Positions 11,401 to 23,100 of a stretch of 64,000 bases of DNA are shown one piece after another (position 1 is the first letter of the stretch; every line of letters begins with the position of its first letter). This DNA comes from Corythucha ciliata (taxonomy: Eukaryota > Arthropoda > Insecta > Hemiptera > Tingidae): positions 9,920,001 through 9,984,000 of the forward strand of contig CM075937.1 in assembly GCA_038030265.1 (NCBI GenBank), read 5' to 3'. The notes beneath the pieces are model-generated. The model did not search any database. It saw only the letters and a program-made list of their open reading frames with translations, and was not told the origin of the DNA. Position numbers and translations under genes: made by a program.

Positions 11401-14400
11401 CGGCTTCTTATACCAACCCTACAAATTCTAGCGCTCGAACTATAAAAAAGCCAAGTGACGAGATCTCTGTCAATTTGACACTAATATTGCAAGCGCTGTC
11501 AGACAATCTTTTTAGCTACGGGGAAAGGAAAGGGGTGATGGGGTAACAACGATGCATTCCCCGTAATATAAATTGACATCTCACACGACCCCTCATTCTC
11601 ATTTTCAATTGATATCTTTGTCTTATTAGTTAACTTCCTCAGTACAATTGAACCTTATGTTGACCCGCAGTAGTAAAAATACCCGTATGTCTTACTTTTT
11701 TTCCAACAGTGTTGTAAACCGTGGCGCGGCTAGGGGGGGGGGAGCGGAGGAACCTGGGCATAAAATGAGGTGGGCGAAGAGGAAGACGTCTTATAATCAA
11801 TTAACCAGAAACGGAAACATTATCTCCAAAAAAATATGGCAGTAAAAGTTTTTGTTTAAAAAAAACGGAAGCAGCACGGTGGTGCACATCGCAGAGGGTG
11901 GTCCCATGTTCTTGAAATCGAAATGGACTTAGAACAGAATGCTGGTCTCCTGTGGTTTTTTTTTGTCTTTCAAAAATATTAATGCGAAGAGGAAGCATCA
12001 AGAGACAATAAACTGAAAAACGATTTTTACAGTTCATTGCTAATCGCTTAATGAGTGGAGGGGGGGGGGGCTTGTGTTATCTTGCAAGTTTTATAGAAAA
12101 CCCCAGCACATAGTCGTGTCCTCTCCAGAAAAAAAAAGGGCTGAACGAGAAAACACGGAGAGAACGTAAAGAGTAAGTTATGGGAGGGTAGAAAGAAATA
12201 TCTTTTGTTTTTGTCCTCTCAACCCTTAAATTGTCGTCTTATTTCACCCCTTTTTTTTCCTCCTCTGAGCAACCCTTCTATTGTTTTTACCAGCCAACTC
12301 TTCCCACGAGCCCTTTCACAAAACCCTCTTTTTTTTTTTTTTTTACTTCACCCCCTTCAGGTTCATTAAATCCTTGCAAGGAAAAATACTGCACCATTTC
12401 TCGTTGGATGCGCTCTTTCCGGTTGTTATTATTTAGATGAAAAAAGAAGAAAACCTTGTTCGTCGGGAAGAGTTGAGTGCTTCGTGCCGATTCTGATGAT
12501 GATGATGATGCCGGGGGTGGGGGTGGCACAGTAGAAAAACGCATGAGCCGTGGGCGAGGAAAACAATGACCTTGTAAGATGGAGTATTATTATGGGGAGG
12601 AAAAAAGGAAATCGCTGGAAAGAAAAAAAAAAAGATTTGTCGCCTGGGCAACGTGTGTGCATCCCTCCGAATACACGCATCACACACCCTTTGAAAAGGA
12701 AGAAGCATGCGTGCGTTGCTCCCAGAAAAGGAAGCCATCGCTTTCTTTTTCCACCACTTTTGTGTCGTTCAACAGTTTAAATAAATAAGTTTTAAAAAAC
12801 AGGAAAAAAAAAACGCTGTCGCGAAGGATCCAATTGACGCCAATAACGCGGCAGTGTCGTGGTCCTCAATTAAAACATCACACAATGGGGACTAATTATA
12901 CAATACACTTCGAAGGGCGCGATGTTAAAAGGAGGTGACAACGATGGAGAGGAGCCGAGTGGTTGTACGCGCTAAAATGCCCATGGAGAGGAGGCGAAGG
13001 ATTGTAATAAAAAAACAACAAAAACTGAAGATGATATCATTCTATTGCGTCATCGACGTTCATTATTCTGACACACTTGCCGCGCCGCTTCATTAATAGT
13101 ATCTTCTCTATCTACAGTCGCCTCTTCCCACCCCCACCAACTACATCATGAGCCCTGCTCATTTTTACAATCATTCCACGAATTTAATAAATTTCATCAA
13201 TTTCCGCTTCCAGGAATAAATAAAAAGAACTGGCTTAATGCATTTAGCGTTCTTTTTAGCATTCTATAGTAATTCATTTAATTTGCAGTTTCTTTAAATT
13301 TGTATTAATTAATATCAGTCCATAGTTTTATTGATATGATCACACTCTGCCTGGGAACGACGTTCGACGGTCTGATGAAAAAAAAAAAACAACAACGAGA
13401 GCACTTAAACAACATACACCTGTCCGTCTGAACCCCCCTCCTATAAACATTTAAGTAGTCAAAGCTATAAAAATCTCCCAGGGCTAACAAGCTGATATTT
13501 ATGGTGCCCTAGCCCCCCCCCCCTCAACCACTCAAACAACTGAAAATCCTAAGTTAAGAAATTCTTGTATAAAACCTAGTAAAAACTGACTAACAGCCCC
13601 GTAAATATTACGTTTTTCCTATAAGTGTGCTTTATACGGTCATAAATCACGACGGTGCGGGGTGGGGGTGTTGGGCTCTATGCACAGGGTTCGAGGCTTT
13701 TTTCAAACTTTTCCGCGTGGTATTTCACACGGACTAAAAAAATTTTTTTTTTTTTTTGTAGAGGTGAAGACGATGCCCTTATAAGGAAAAAGGGGGGCTC
13801 TCCCTGCATGTGAGAAGGTTCTTTTCTGCTGGTGGGCGATATAGTCACGCTGGAAACGAAGCCGTTACATTGGATTGCTCGGGATCGTATATAAAGAGAG
13901 AGTTTACAGGGAGAGAAAGAGAGAAAGATAGTCCGCACTTGCTGCTGATTGAAAAGTTTATATTGCGTTTGGTTTACGACTAGCAAAATAAAGATACCTG
14001 CTGAGAGGGGGGGGGGACATGCGATAAACCGTTAGCTTATAACGCTCTCCCTCTCTCTATAAGGGAGCGAAAGATTGGACACACTTCTATGATACACCCA
14101 TCAGAGTTTGTCTTTGCTACAAAGCTACATCGTGACTGTATCCGGTCTGAGGAGAGCAGGGGCGGGGGGGGGGACAAAATTTAAAAGGCAACTGATTTAC
14201 ATCGCAACTTGTATGTATAGAGAGGCGTGTTAACCAACGACACAGGTGAAAATTTTATAATAAATCGCTCGGCGTCCGCTATAGGCGCCCAATAATAAGC
14301 AATGCATTCAAAAGGGGGCTCGAACACTGGGGTACTAACGTGTAGAACACAAAGGAGACGTCGTAAACAAAATTGTACGGAGTAATTGTAGTAACTCACG

Positions 14401-14440
14401 GGCGATTTTAGCCTCTGATAAATAACTGAATTCATTTACG
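11400..14440. other. Low-complexity stretch without a supported gene
   Basis: Contains a poly-G run near 12060, a T-run near 12330-12345, a short (GAT)n near 12494-12510, poly-C near 13513, poly-G near 14008 and 14164, and many purine or pyrimidine tracts. Open frames here are short, biased by these tracts, and match no family I recognise. A TATATAAAG word at about 13888 precedes a GA-rich tract, but there is no gene to attach it to. Confidence 0.5.
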
Positions 14441-14776
14441 TTTATGATGATGGGCAGTTACATCGTGGAAGGTTGAAAAAATAATGTTGGAACACGTTTT
14501 GTTCATTCAAATATATTTGAGCCCTCAAGACGGGCGTGGGAAGGAATTGAAGGGACGAGACGTTGAGAAACTGCCTCAACATCAGGCGAACTTCTCCCGC
14601 GCGGGGAGGCAACGCGGATCTAACAATATAGTGACCGGGCTCACCGAGCCTTACCTCGGTGAGATCCTTCACCCTCGGCAATTCGATAGCGGTGAAGGGG
14701 AGCTCGACTGAGGTGGCGCTCGACGCTCTCCAGCCCCAAAGCTGTGGCCCCGTGGGGGGGGGGGCGGGAGATAAAA
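14441..14776. other. Unassigned flank of the R1-like remnant
   Basis: GC-richer than its surroundings. A minus-strand frame is open here (residues such as VKDLTEVRLGEPGHYIVRS) and runs on as an antisense frame through the RT pseudogene. I do not recognise this peptide. It may be part of the element's upstream region or a neighbouring repeat. Confidence 0.3.
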
Positions 14777-16061
14777 GGTGGCGGTCCTGCTCGACATTCA
14801 GGGGGCGTTCTTCGCGTTCCGTGGCATTCGTCTCAAGTATGGTAAGAATTGTGAGGTTGAAGCCGAGCTGTCCAGGGGCTGCCTGCAAGGGTCGGTGCTC
14901 TCGGCTTGCGGAGCTCATGTGAGCCTTGCAGGAGGAGGGTTTCGAGGGGGTGTGGCGTATGTAGACGACCTGGCGGTGGTCGTGGCAGGGCGCTCCCTCG
15001 AGGAGCTTCGCCGGGGGATCGTGAGGCTCCTGATGGCGCGGTGGTGCGGAGAAGCGCGTCTGGCTCTTGCCGTGCAAAAGACCAAATTGGTCTTTTTGTG
15101 GGGAAAGCCGAGGAGAGAGGGACGGCTGGTTGTGGCCTACCAGGGAGTGCGTTTGGCAGGGTTCGGGCAGGGCCGTTACATTGGTGTAGAAATAAATAAG
15201 AATCGGGGGTGCCGCAGTTGAAGGTGGTCGGTGGTAAGTTGGAGAGGGCGTTTGTTGGCCTGTATAGGTCAGTCGCGGGGAACGTGTGGGGTGCGGACTA
15301 CCTGTGTCGAGCCAATTATTACAGGGCGCTGGTGATCCCAACGCTCCTATATGGCGCGACATATTGGTGGTACCGCCACACCAAGGCGCAGCGGCATAAG
15401 GTCCGCAGCCTGCAGCGGCAGGCACTTATCCGGGTGGCTAGGGCTTACCGGACTGTTAGCTCGGACGCTCTGCAAGTCTTGGTCGGTACCCCCCCCCCCC
15501 CGCGGCCGACCAGCTGCTCGATGCGTGGGTGCACAGGCACCGTCTAGCCCAGGGAAACCTGGAGCTGGTGCGGTGTCGGGACGACTGGGCCGAGCACATT
15601 CGACTTCGGGCGGATGAATATGGAGAGAGCCGTGGGGGCACCGCCTATGCTCGATCAATTACTGATTGAGGCTTGGCAGGGGCGCCGGGCTAGCAGTAGC
15701 GCAGGACACCGGTTTTTTGGGGTTCCTGCCTGATGTCCGGTCTCGGCTGGAGCGTTCCAAGTGGTTTACCCTTGAGCATCCCACCACGTCGGTCCTGACC
15801 AGGCATGGATCGTTCAATGGAAAGCTCTGGTTCTTCCGGCGGCAGGGCTCTCCTCATTGTCCCCTGTGGTGAGGAGGAGGAGGAGACCGCCGAGCATGTG
15901 TTGCACAACTGTGACGATATTCGGCGCTCGCAGTGGTGGGAAAGGGGGGTCCGCCGGACGACCCGGCCTTAGTCGGCACCCGAAGGGCGTATGACCGGCT
16001 CCTGGCCTTCTCGCGCGCCTGGCTGGAGCGTTTTTTTTCAAATAAGTTCAAGTACAAATAA
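14777..16061 (+). pseudogene. R1-clade-like non-LTR retrotransposon remnant (RT and C-terminal zinc finger)
   Basis: A 5'-truncated reverse transcriptase pseudogene. Reading in order: VLLDIQGAFF (RT palm aspartate), SRGCLQGSVLS, then the catalytic box YVDDLAVVVAG near 14957, VQKTKLVF, and after a frameshift near 15205 the thumb (YYRALVIPTLLYGATYWW). Another frameshift falls in the C12 run at 15490-15501. Downstream, DVRSRLERSKWFTLEHPTTSVLTRHGSF leads to a CPLC-type zinc finger broken by a frameshift (CP-L / CGEEEETAEHVLHNC, about 15858-15912). The strong GC bias and the finger after a linker without RNase H fit the R1 clade. The catalytic aspartates remain, but at least three frameshifts and a stop at about 15666 inactivate it. 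It is followed by A-rich sequence near 16045-16065, possibly the remains of a tail. Confidence 0.8.
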
Positions 16062-16740
16062 AAAATTCAAAGTAAGGGCACAGTCGGGACCAGTTTGCTC
16101 ACAGGGTTCACGCCCAAAAGGCCCTGAAACATGCAGTTTAGCTGAAATTTGGACGTAAAACTTGGAATTTTCCTGGTTGAATACTCACGATTTTGCAAGT
16201 TCCGTGTCATTTCGCGGATATTCACCTTCAAAAAAATGTTGCAATTATGCAGCTATGCATCAAAAGAGTTTGGGCACTGTCGTGGCCGGTCACCCTTGGG
16301 TTCCGCGGCCACCATGAAAGATTCCCGAAACTCGAAATTTCGCGGCAATAAACACCAGAACCTGACAATTTTACGAGAATAAAGACCGGGAACTAGCGAT
16401 TTGACCAAAAAACTTGCGGAATGACAGATTTCTAGCACAGAGTACTGTAATTTCGTGGCTTTTTGCCAGACTTTGGGTGCTGTCATGGCTGGCTAGCCCT
16501 GGGCCTATGACCTCTTGCAAACTGCAATTAATTGCGAAGGGTAAGGCCGTAAAGTTGCACTCTGCAGGATATTTTAGACCCGAAACTCACATTTTCATTG
16601 ATATTTATAGCTCCGAATGATGTTATTTCGCGGGTGTGTGTCTCAATTTTACCTGCAAAAGCAGGTGAAATTGAAAAGTTGTTCATCTATTTTATCTGTG
16701 AATTAGCGCTGTTGCTCAATTAGCGATTTTTCGCAATATG
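16062..16740 (+). repeat. Degenerate AT-rich repeats
   Basis: Two related segments share TTTGGGCACTGTCGTGGCC (near 16271) and TTTGGGTGCTGTCATGGCT (near 16474), each followed by a CCCTTGGG/CCCTGGG word, about 200 bp apart. The rest consists of loosely repeated AATTTCGCGG-type words. A few 30-bp satellite units occur at 16685-16740. No gene. Confidence 0.5.
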
Positions 16741-16859
16741 TGATTTACAGGTCGCCAGGTTCGTCGTTTGAGGTTTTCTGTCAACTTTTCGAGGACCTTT
16801 TGCGCGGAACTTCTGGATATTCCTCTCCTTTGGTGATTTGGCGGTCTTGACTGACACAA

Positions 16860-18072
16860 TGCATGCGGCTCTCGGGAATTCCGCGCTGGCATCATCAGTG
16901 CGAAGAGGGCCTACAACGACTCTGTTCTTCAGGCGGCACCTATAGCAGAAGCGGGGATGTGTGGCGGTTGGTTAGGGAGCATTTGCCTGCAGGCCGGAGG
17001 GAGTCGGCCGAGCCACATGCCGACCTTGATGCTGCCTGCTGCTGCTGAGTTTTTCATCAATTCGGCTGCTGGGACCGTTGCCGTGTTCTCCCGTTGACTT
17101 CGAGCAGTTCTTGTCCCAACGTGAATGAAGGGCATCGTTCTCTTTCCGGGAAAATTCTGTTCCGGACGTGTACAGTGTCATCATGGACTTGAAAAACTCG
17201 GCTGCCCAACTATGGTCTGAATGTTGATATTGTCAAGGCTTCGGCTGACCTTCTTCTGTCTGAGCCTCTCTCCCATATCATCAATAGTCTGTTCGTGTCG
17301 GGCTCATTTCCCGATTGTCTCAAGGTGTCCGTCGTTACTCCAGTTCCAAATAAGAGTTGCAGTAAGAGCTACAGCGACTATCGCCCAATTTCTATCATTC
17401 CGGTCTTTACCCGTGTGATTGAGCGTCTGGTCCGCTTGCTTGAAGTAAATAACGTCCTCTGGCGACGAACCGTTTGGATTCAGGAAGGGCAGATCCACAA
17501 CTCTGGCCGCTACATGTATGCTCCGGTCTGTGTTGAGGCACCTGGAGTCTGGCCGGAGTGTCTGCCTCAGGCTCTTCGACTTTTCTCGTGCATTCGACTC
17601 CGGCCTCTAAGCTGCGTTATCATGGTTTTGGAGAGCAATCCGTCAGGTTCCTTCAAGATTATCTCATTGGTTGGCTACAGTGCGTGTCGGTTGGTGGTTC
17701 TAGATCCGAGCCCGGCCGAGGTGGGTTCTCTGCTTTTTCTATTATAGGTGAACGAAACTGTGACTATCGTTCTCTCCTCCACTGTCCGAGATGTTCCTCT
17801 ATGCTGACGATTCGACGGTTCTGTCCACTGGGGGTTCAGCGGCCGACCTTTCTAGAGAGCTGGAGTCTTGAGTCGGCTCATTATCCGCAGCGCGCCATAT
17901 TCTATCGAGGGGTTCCTCTGCTACCTGCGGCTAGTGGATTTCAACTAGCTGCCTTCGTTGTTGTTTCTTATTTATTCTGTATTTATTTTTGTGTTTTCCT
18001 TTTTGACGTTGTCTTACAAATTTAGTTTGTTCCGACAATAAATTATGATATGATATGGTATGATATGATATA
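16860..18072 (+). pseudogene. CR1/Jockey-like non-LTR retrotransposon remnant with TATGA-type tail
   Basis: Fragments of one reverse transcriptase lie in shifted frames. The linker is near 16860-17200, then SADLLSEPLSHIINSLFVSGSFPD (17240-17312) and SDYRPISIIPVFTRVIERLV (17370-17432). Next come a QYGFR-type segment (about 17470), FDFSRAFDS-like residues (about 17575), and the catalytic LYADDSTVLS near 17800. The fragment ends near 18030 in ACAATAAATTATGATATGATATGG, split here by the pentanucleotide run TATGATATGATATG (about 18048-18072), the kind of short-repeat 3' tail seen in CR1-group elements. N-terminal endonuclease and ORF1 are missing. Frameshifts are frequent. It is clearly a different lineage from the R1-like copy just upstream. 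Clade assignment is tentative. Confidence 0.75.
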
Positions 18073-18101
18073 ACAGTGCATTTTCTGAGATTCATTGAAT
18101 A

Positions 18102-18203
18102 ATCGTCGCATTTAGCGACTGAGGATGAATTGTTTCAAATATTAGAAAATAAGAGTTCACCCCGCCTCCTCCCCTCCAATCGTCAGTCGCTAAATGCGAC
18201 GAT
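18102..18203. mobile_element. Short perfect inverted-repeat element (102 bp)
   Basis: A 21-bp segment beginning ATCGTCGCATTTAGCGACT (18102-18122) recurs exactly as its reverse complement at 18183-18203, with 60 bp between. It could be a tiny MITE or a hairpin remnant. No target duplication was identified. Confidence 0.7.
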
Positions 18204-18297
18204 CGAAAGGGTGGAGGAAAAAGGACCTAGCGAATAGACAATGACGATGAGTCGTGGGGAAAGGAGATCACACAGAGTAGAATAGTCGTTCGTGCAA

Positions 18298-18370
18298 TGC
18301 CGCGGTGGCCCAGAGGTTTTGGGCGCCGAGCCGCGTTGTGGGCTCGATTCCCGCTCCGCGGTGGTTTCTT
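18298..18370 (+). repeat. tRNA-like SINE head or tRNA pseudogene
   Basis: An A-box-like TGGCCCAGAGG and a B-box-like GGGCTCGATTCCC are correctly ordered for an internal pol III promoter. GCCGCGG at the 5' side pairs fully with CCGCGGT at the 3' side as an acceptor stem, and GCCC/GGGC forms a D stem. The anticodon arm is too short to be functional. A T-run (TTTCTTTTT) follows. Best read as a tRNA-derived SINE head or decayed tRNA. Confidence 0.6.
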
Positions 18371-18409
18371 TTTCACACGACTATAAACATCGCCAATCTA
18401 CTTATTAAT

Positions 18410-18515
18410 TAAAAATTAAATGAAAGTGATATCCAGCACGCTGCAAATTGCGCTACCAATAAATTCATTTAATTTATTTAATTAAATACCGGCGACAACA
18501 TCTTTCTTCATCTAT
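18410..18515. repeat. AT-rich inverted-repeat segment shared with 50975-51020
   Basis: The left part, ATTAAATGAAAGTGATATCC, and the right part, TTCATTTAATTTATTTAATT, followed by ACCGGCGAC, are two orientations of a sequence also found at 50975-51020. Between them is CCAGCACGCTGCAAATTGCG, matching the tRNA-like head at 50792-50812. This is a rearranged copy of the 50.8-kb element. Confidence 0.6.
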
Positions 18516-18914
18516 TAATTAAAAATTAAAGTTAAGGGATCATATCCTGCAACCCCATCCCCCACAGATGAGATTAGATAAAAAGGTCGTGAATTTGGCT
18601 CCTTCAAACCAAAATTTCACGCAGTAATGCAGTAATGAATTTCGCAGTAATGAATTTTGTTCTATTAAACTGATTCGACGTTCCCAGTTCCACGTTTGCG
18701 GGTTCCGCTCTGTCTGGATCGAAATTCTGTGACTTTTGCTCTCGGATTCACTATCAGATTTCCGCTAATTCCGTGAGTTTGACTCTTGCTAAACCAGTTC
18801 AACGGATATCGCTCAGTAGAATCGATACACGCGGGAAACGTGATTTCGAGTTTCGGAGCATCGGACAATTGGGCGCAGACCATAAGATTTTTGAGACCCT
18901 TCACCAGGAACAGT
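18516..18914. other. Degenerate repeats, no gene
   Basis: Loose repeats of the CGTGAATTTGGCTCC and GATTTCCGCTAATTCC type. A short direct repeat of GCAGTAATG occurs at 18622-18652. No coding signal. Confidence 0.4.
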
Positions 18915-19745
18915 CGAGTACTAGAAACTGACTGTCAAAATCGTCCCTGAAACTGTCAATCTTGTCCTTGAATTGTCAACTTCGTCATTTAAGACTGTCA
19001 ATTTCGTCGTTTGAAACTGTAAATTTTAACCTCTAAATCTAAACAATCAATTTTGTCCCGGAAATGCCCATGTCGTCAGCCAAGACTATCAATTTTATCA
19101 TACAAAATTAACTGTCAATTTCGCCTTCTCAACTGTCAATTTCGTCCTTAAAACTGTCAATTTCTTCCTGGAAAAGTAAATTTCGTCATTCAAAACTGTC
19201 AATTTGGTCATTCAAAACTGTGTGAATTTTGTCCTTGGAAGTGTCAATTTCGTCCTATAATGTCAATTTTGTCGTTCATTACTGTCAATATCGTCCTTCC
19301 AACTGCCAATTTCATCCTTGGAACTGTCAATTTCGTCCTATGAATGTCAATTACGTCGGTCTGAACTGTAAAATTCGTCCCTAAAAAGATCATTTTCGTC
19401 ATTCAAAACTGTAACACATATAACATGTTTGCCATGGAATGAATGTGAATCCGACATGTTTCGTCATTCAACTGTTTTGAACGTTGTCGTTCAAAACAGT
19501 CAATATCGACCTGGAAACTGTCAGTGCCGTCCTCGAAACTTTCAATTTTGTCGTCTTAACAGTCGATTTCGTCCTTGGAACGGTCAATGTCGTCCCGGAA
19601 ACTATCAATGACATTTGTCCCGGAAACAGTCTATGTCGTTCGAGAAACTGTCAATTTCATGCTGGAAACTGTAAATTTCGTCTTATAAACTGCCGATTTC
19701 GTTTGAGAACTGACAATTTCGTCTTTTTAAGGAAACAATCCAATG
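18915..19745 (+). repeat. 21-bp degenerate tandem array (ACTGTCAATTTCGTCCT type)
   Basis: Roughly 35-40 diverged units built on ACTGTCAATTTCGTCCTTGG run head to tail in a single orientation. Unit length wanders between about 19 and 24 bp through small indels. The central TCAATTTCGTC is best conserved. This is a different sequence from the 30-bp satellite but has the same style: short unit, high divergence, one strand orientation per block. Open frames inside it are a by-product of the period. Confidence 0.85.
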
Positions 19746-20960
19746 TGAAATCGACTTTTTGAGTGAGTGAGGACCAGGTAATTTGGTTCTGTGACCAATA
19801 ATTCACAAAATATTAATTAAAGGGTTAATAAAGCCATTGAAATTGATTTATTTAAGCGCCAAATATGCAGAAAAAGTTTTGAAAGAGGTGAAAAATACTG
19901 ATTCTAGCCATTGACTCCTTAATTTCGAGAGGGAATTACTGTCTAAGAGAAAATTCAAGGCCACCAGGAAAATATTGCTTTAGCCCAATTTTTAATTTCA
20001 AAAATTGTTCCCGCGTTTTGTATCCCCATTCGTGCATTCCGTCTAAAAAGAAAGAAATAAAAAAAAAAAAGAAAAAGAAATTGGAAAGCCCAGCCAAAGT
20101 GATGAATAACAAGGAAAACCCACCAGTTTTTTCAGTTTTTTTTTTTTTTTTTTTTTTTCTGTGTGAGAGAGAGAGCGAGTGAGAGAGATGCTTGCCTCTG
20201 CTATATTAAAGGTGTCTTTTGTGTACTTGGATACGACAATGAAGACTTGCCAATCTCGTACCAACCCCTTTCGCTTTTTTTTTTGTTACTTTACTGATCA
20301 CTTTTCTCATTCTGCCATCTTCACACTTTCATTACTCTTGCGCTTCTCTTATTTGTCGTTTCGTTTTTTTTTCTTTGCTGCTTCACGGACACACATTTTT
20401 TAAAATAGCATTATTTTTGTTATTATAGTTAATATTTTACGTCCCTACCTGAACTGAAAGTACCAAAAACATAATAACAAACGAGTCTTTAATTATTAAC
20501 TTGACACTAAAACAGAGGGAAAGGCGATTTTCTCCGTTTGAATGACAGCAACATCGTATACGTTCTTAAAGGCGTGATTAACGAACGCGACAAGATAAAT
20601 CGTTATAGGACAAGGTCTGATTGGTTTGAGAGACACACGAGTGGGCTAATTACTTGCATAGTGGAAATGGACAAATGATGACTCCGAAGGTGAGGGGGTG
20701 AGGGAGGTACGACGTTACACTCTCATCGCATTCGCTATTTCGCTATATAAACCCTTTTCCAAGCCTTTCAATTGTTTAAAACTACTCTTCGAGCCTTGTA
20801 AAGTCGACATTTCCGCCCCCCCCCCCTACTGATTTAAAGTGAAGCTTTGTCCAATCAGCTTCATATTCCCAACAATCAGGTAGGAAATTGGCAGAAAATC
20901 GAACCGTTTCAACTTGTCGTCGGTGTTGGTCGTTGTTCGCGACTTTCGCGTATACGCACG
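19746..20960. other. Low-complexity stretch without a supported gene
   Basis: Holds an A-run (20057-20070), a T-run (20137-20158), GA-repeats (20164-20190) and poly-C (20816-20826). A CGCTATATAAACCC word occurs at about 20742. No protein family is recognisable on either strand. Confidence 0.45.
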
Positions 20961-22660
20961 CTTTTTAAAAATATTTAAACGCGAATTAATGCTTTTCCCC
21001 AATTTTAGCAGCGAATGAGCGCATTATTTTCCATTACAGCCAGAAATTAGCAGGATTTTTCAGTTTTGGCCACGAATCAGCGTTTTTATCCATTGAATCC
21101 AAGCATTAGCACTTTTCCTGATTTTTAACCGCGAAATCAGAGCTTTTAGTTAAAAATATTAACCGTGTTTTATTCCTCAATTATTATAGTCACGTATTAT
21201 TTCTCGATTTCATCAGTGAATTATTTCCAAATTTCAGCTGAGATCTACAGCTTTCACGCTTTTTCATCAATCCCCACGAAATAGCGCTTTTCCAAAGATT
21301 TAGCCGCGAATTAGTGGGTCAACTAAAATCTGAAATGAATTTTCTCTATTTTAGCAGCGCCGCAGAACTTTTTCTCAGTTTTAGCCGCCAATTATCGCTT
21401 TTTTTTCACTGTTCAATTATGTGGATTAGCGTTTTTGCTCAATTTTTGTGCCGCGATTTCCATTTTCTCCCAATTTAAGTGCGGCAGACTTATATTTCTT
21501 AGTTTTAACGTTGCCGTTACAAATGTGCAAATTTTCACAATTTCACGAGCTTTTTTTTTTTTTTTTCGCGGGGTGCCTTTCCCGGCCAAGCCGAGTCCGG
21601 CGACGCCAAGGTCACAAGTGGGCTCCTACGTCATACCCATCTACTATAAATGTGCACTTCACACCCGTACTACGCGGGCGTTTCGGTCGGTGCACGGTTT
21701 GTTGAACGCACACCGCCGGGAACGCCCACACGAAGCCGCGTGTGCCGTGTCACAGCTCGCCGCGCCGGTAGCCTTACAGTGTAATAGGCAATGTCTGGAT
21801 TCGATCCCATGCGCACTGGGTTGCGAAGCGAGCATTGTATCCATTACACCATCGAGGCGCGCAATTTCACGAGCTTCATTTTTTCTCAGATTAACCTGAG
21901 AATGATCGCTTGTTTATCTCAATTTTAGCCTAGAAATAGCTGAAGTTCAGTTTCAGCCGCGTATTAAGGAGTTTTCTCAATTATATCATCGCGAACCAGC
22001 ATTTTCCCTCAATTTTTGCCGCGAATTGCTGATTTAGCTTCGGCGAATTAGCGATTTTTCCAAAATTTATCCACAAACGGGCGGTTTATTTATTGTTTTT
22101 TATTTTTTTTATTTTTTTTAGCTGGATGTGCTTTTTCTTAACTTTACCCCCGATTCAGCGCTATTTCTCCATTTTTTAACTTCGCGAATTAGCGGTCTTT
22201 CTCTATTTCAGCCTGGATATCAGTCATTTTGTTCAATTTTAGCCCTGAAATTAGCGTTTTTATAAATATTTGTTACGAAGTTGCCTTCAAAAACCTTGAA
22301 TTCGTGCTTCGGTAATTTTAAACGCGAATTATAGTGTTTTTTCCTCAATTTTAGCCGCTAGATAGAGAGTTTTCTTGAATATAACCGCGAATTAGCGCGC
22401 TTTCTCAAATATTATCGTTTATTCTCAATTTTTGTCGCAAAATATCGCTTTTTCTCAGTTTTAGCCATGAATTATTTCATAATGTCAGCAGAAAATATGG
22501 GGTATTCTCAATCATAGCAGTGTATTAGCTCTTTTAATCAATTTTAGCCGCGAATTAGCGTTTTTTTTCACTGTTCAGCCATTTGAATTGACGTCTTTTC
22601 TCAGTTTCATTGGCTAACTAGCGGGGTTTCTCTAGTTAAACTGTGAACAATAATTTTATT
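20961..22660 (+). repeat. 30-bp degenerate satellite, plus, interrupted by SINE
   Basis: Dense units with GCGAATTAGCG and TTTTCTCAATTTTAGCC words. A SINE is inserted at 21553-21861. A GAAGTTGCCTTC module occurs near 22277. The last part (from about 22545) starts the higher-order pattern seen again at 23473 and 23846. Confidence 0.85.
21553..21861 (-). mobile_element. tRNA-derived SINE with perfect 15-bp target duplication
   Basis: The 15-bp word CAATTTCACGAGCTT occurs at 21538-21552 and again at 21862-21876, flanking a 309-bp insert in the satellite. Read on the minus strand, the insert begins with a tRNA-like head: A-box TGGTGTAATGG and B-box GGATCGAATCC, at about 21852-21785. It ends in a run of about 15 A, seen as T at 21552-21566. 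Head, poly(A) end and duplication give the full signature of target-primed insertion by a LINE partner. The perfect duplication suggests a young insertion. The 60%-GC body (21570-21780) differs sharply from its AT-rich host and matches no SINE family I can name. Confidence 0.88.
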
Positions 22661-23100
22661 TCCATTTTAGCCAGTAGTGAGGAAGTAACATAAAAAATAA
22701 CAATCGCTGGAAACATTTTTTTTCGAAGGAAAATGACTAAATATGACCAGAAATTGAATATTAGTGTGTAAATTAATGATTTCGATTTTATAGCGAAATA
22801 ATAAAACTTGCCAATTGTTTTTGTTACCTTAAACGGCACGTCTGTGACTCGTGACGTAGTTAAGGGGTTGTGACTCCTCCCAACCCTCCCACCGCATCAT
22901 GCTGTTATCATGGCTTGCCCCTTCTTGTCCAACCCATTTCTCCCAAGTCCTATTGTTTGATTTGTGGGAAGCTATTGTGAAGGTTTTGCGAATGCTGTTA
23001 TTACGTCATCAGTCTGTCTAGCCTATTTCAAATGGGTTCCGCAACCCAATAGTTTTAAAAATTTAAAAAAATATATATATGGCCTGATTTTATTTGAACG
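22661..23100. other. Non-satellite interruption, no gene
   Basis: Holds unique sequence with a C-rich centre (about 22870-22960), GACGTAG/TACGTCA words and a (TA)n stretch near 23072-23080. It separates two parts of the same higher-order satellite array, so it is probably an insertion of unknown type. Confidence 0.4.

Noticed and set aside
14442..15425. Minus-strand frame of 327 residues
   Set aside because: Mostly antisense to the R1-like reverse transcriptase in GC-rich DNA; no recognisable domain.
18298..18370. Functional tRNA gene
   Set aside because: Acceptor and D stems pair, but the anticodon arm is too short.
20742..20755. TATA-type promoter (TATATAAA) here and at 1610, 13888 and 33122
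   Set aside because: AT-rich words are expected by chance and no gene follows any of them.
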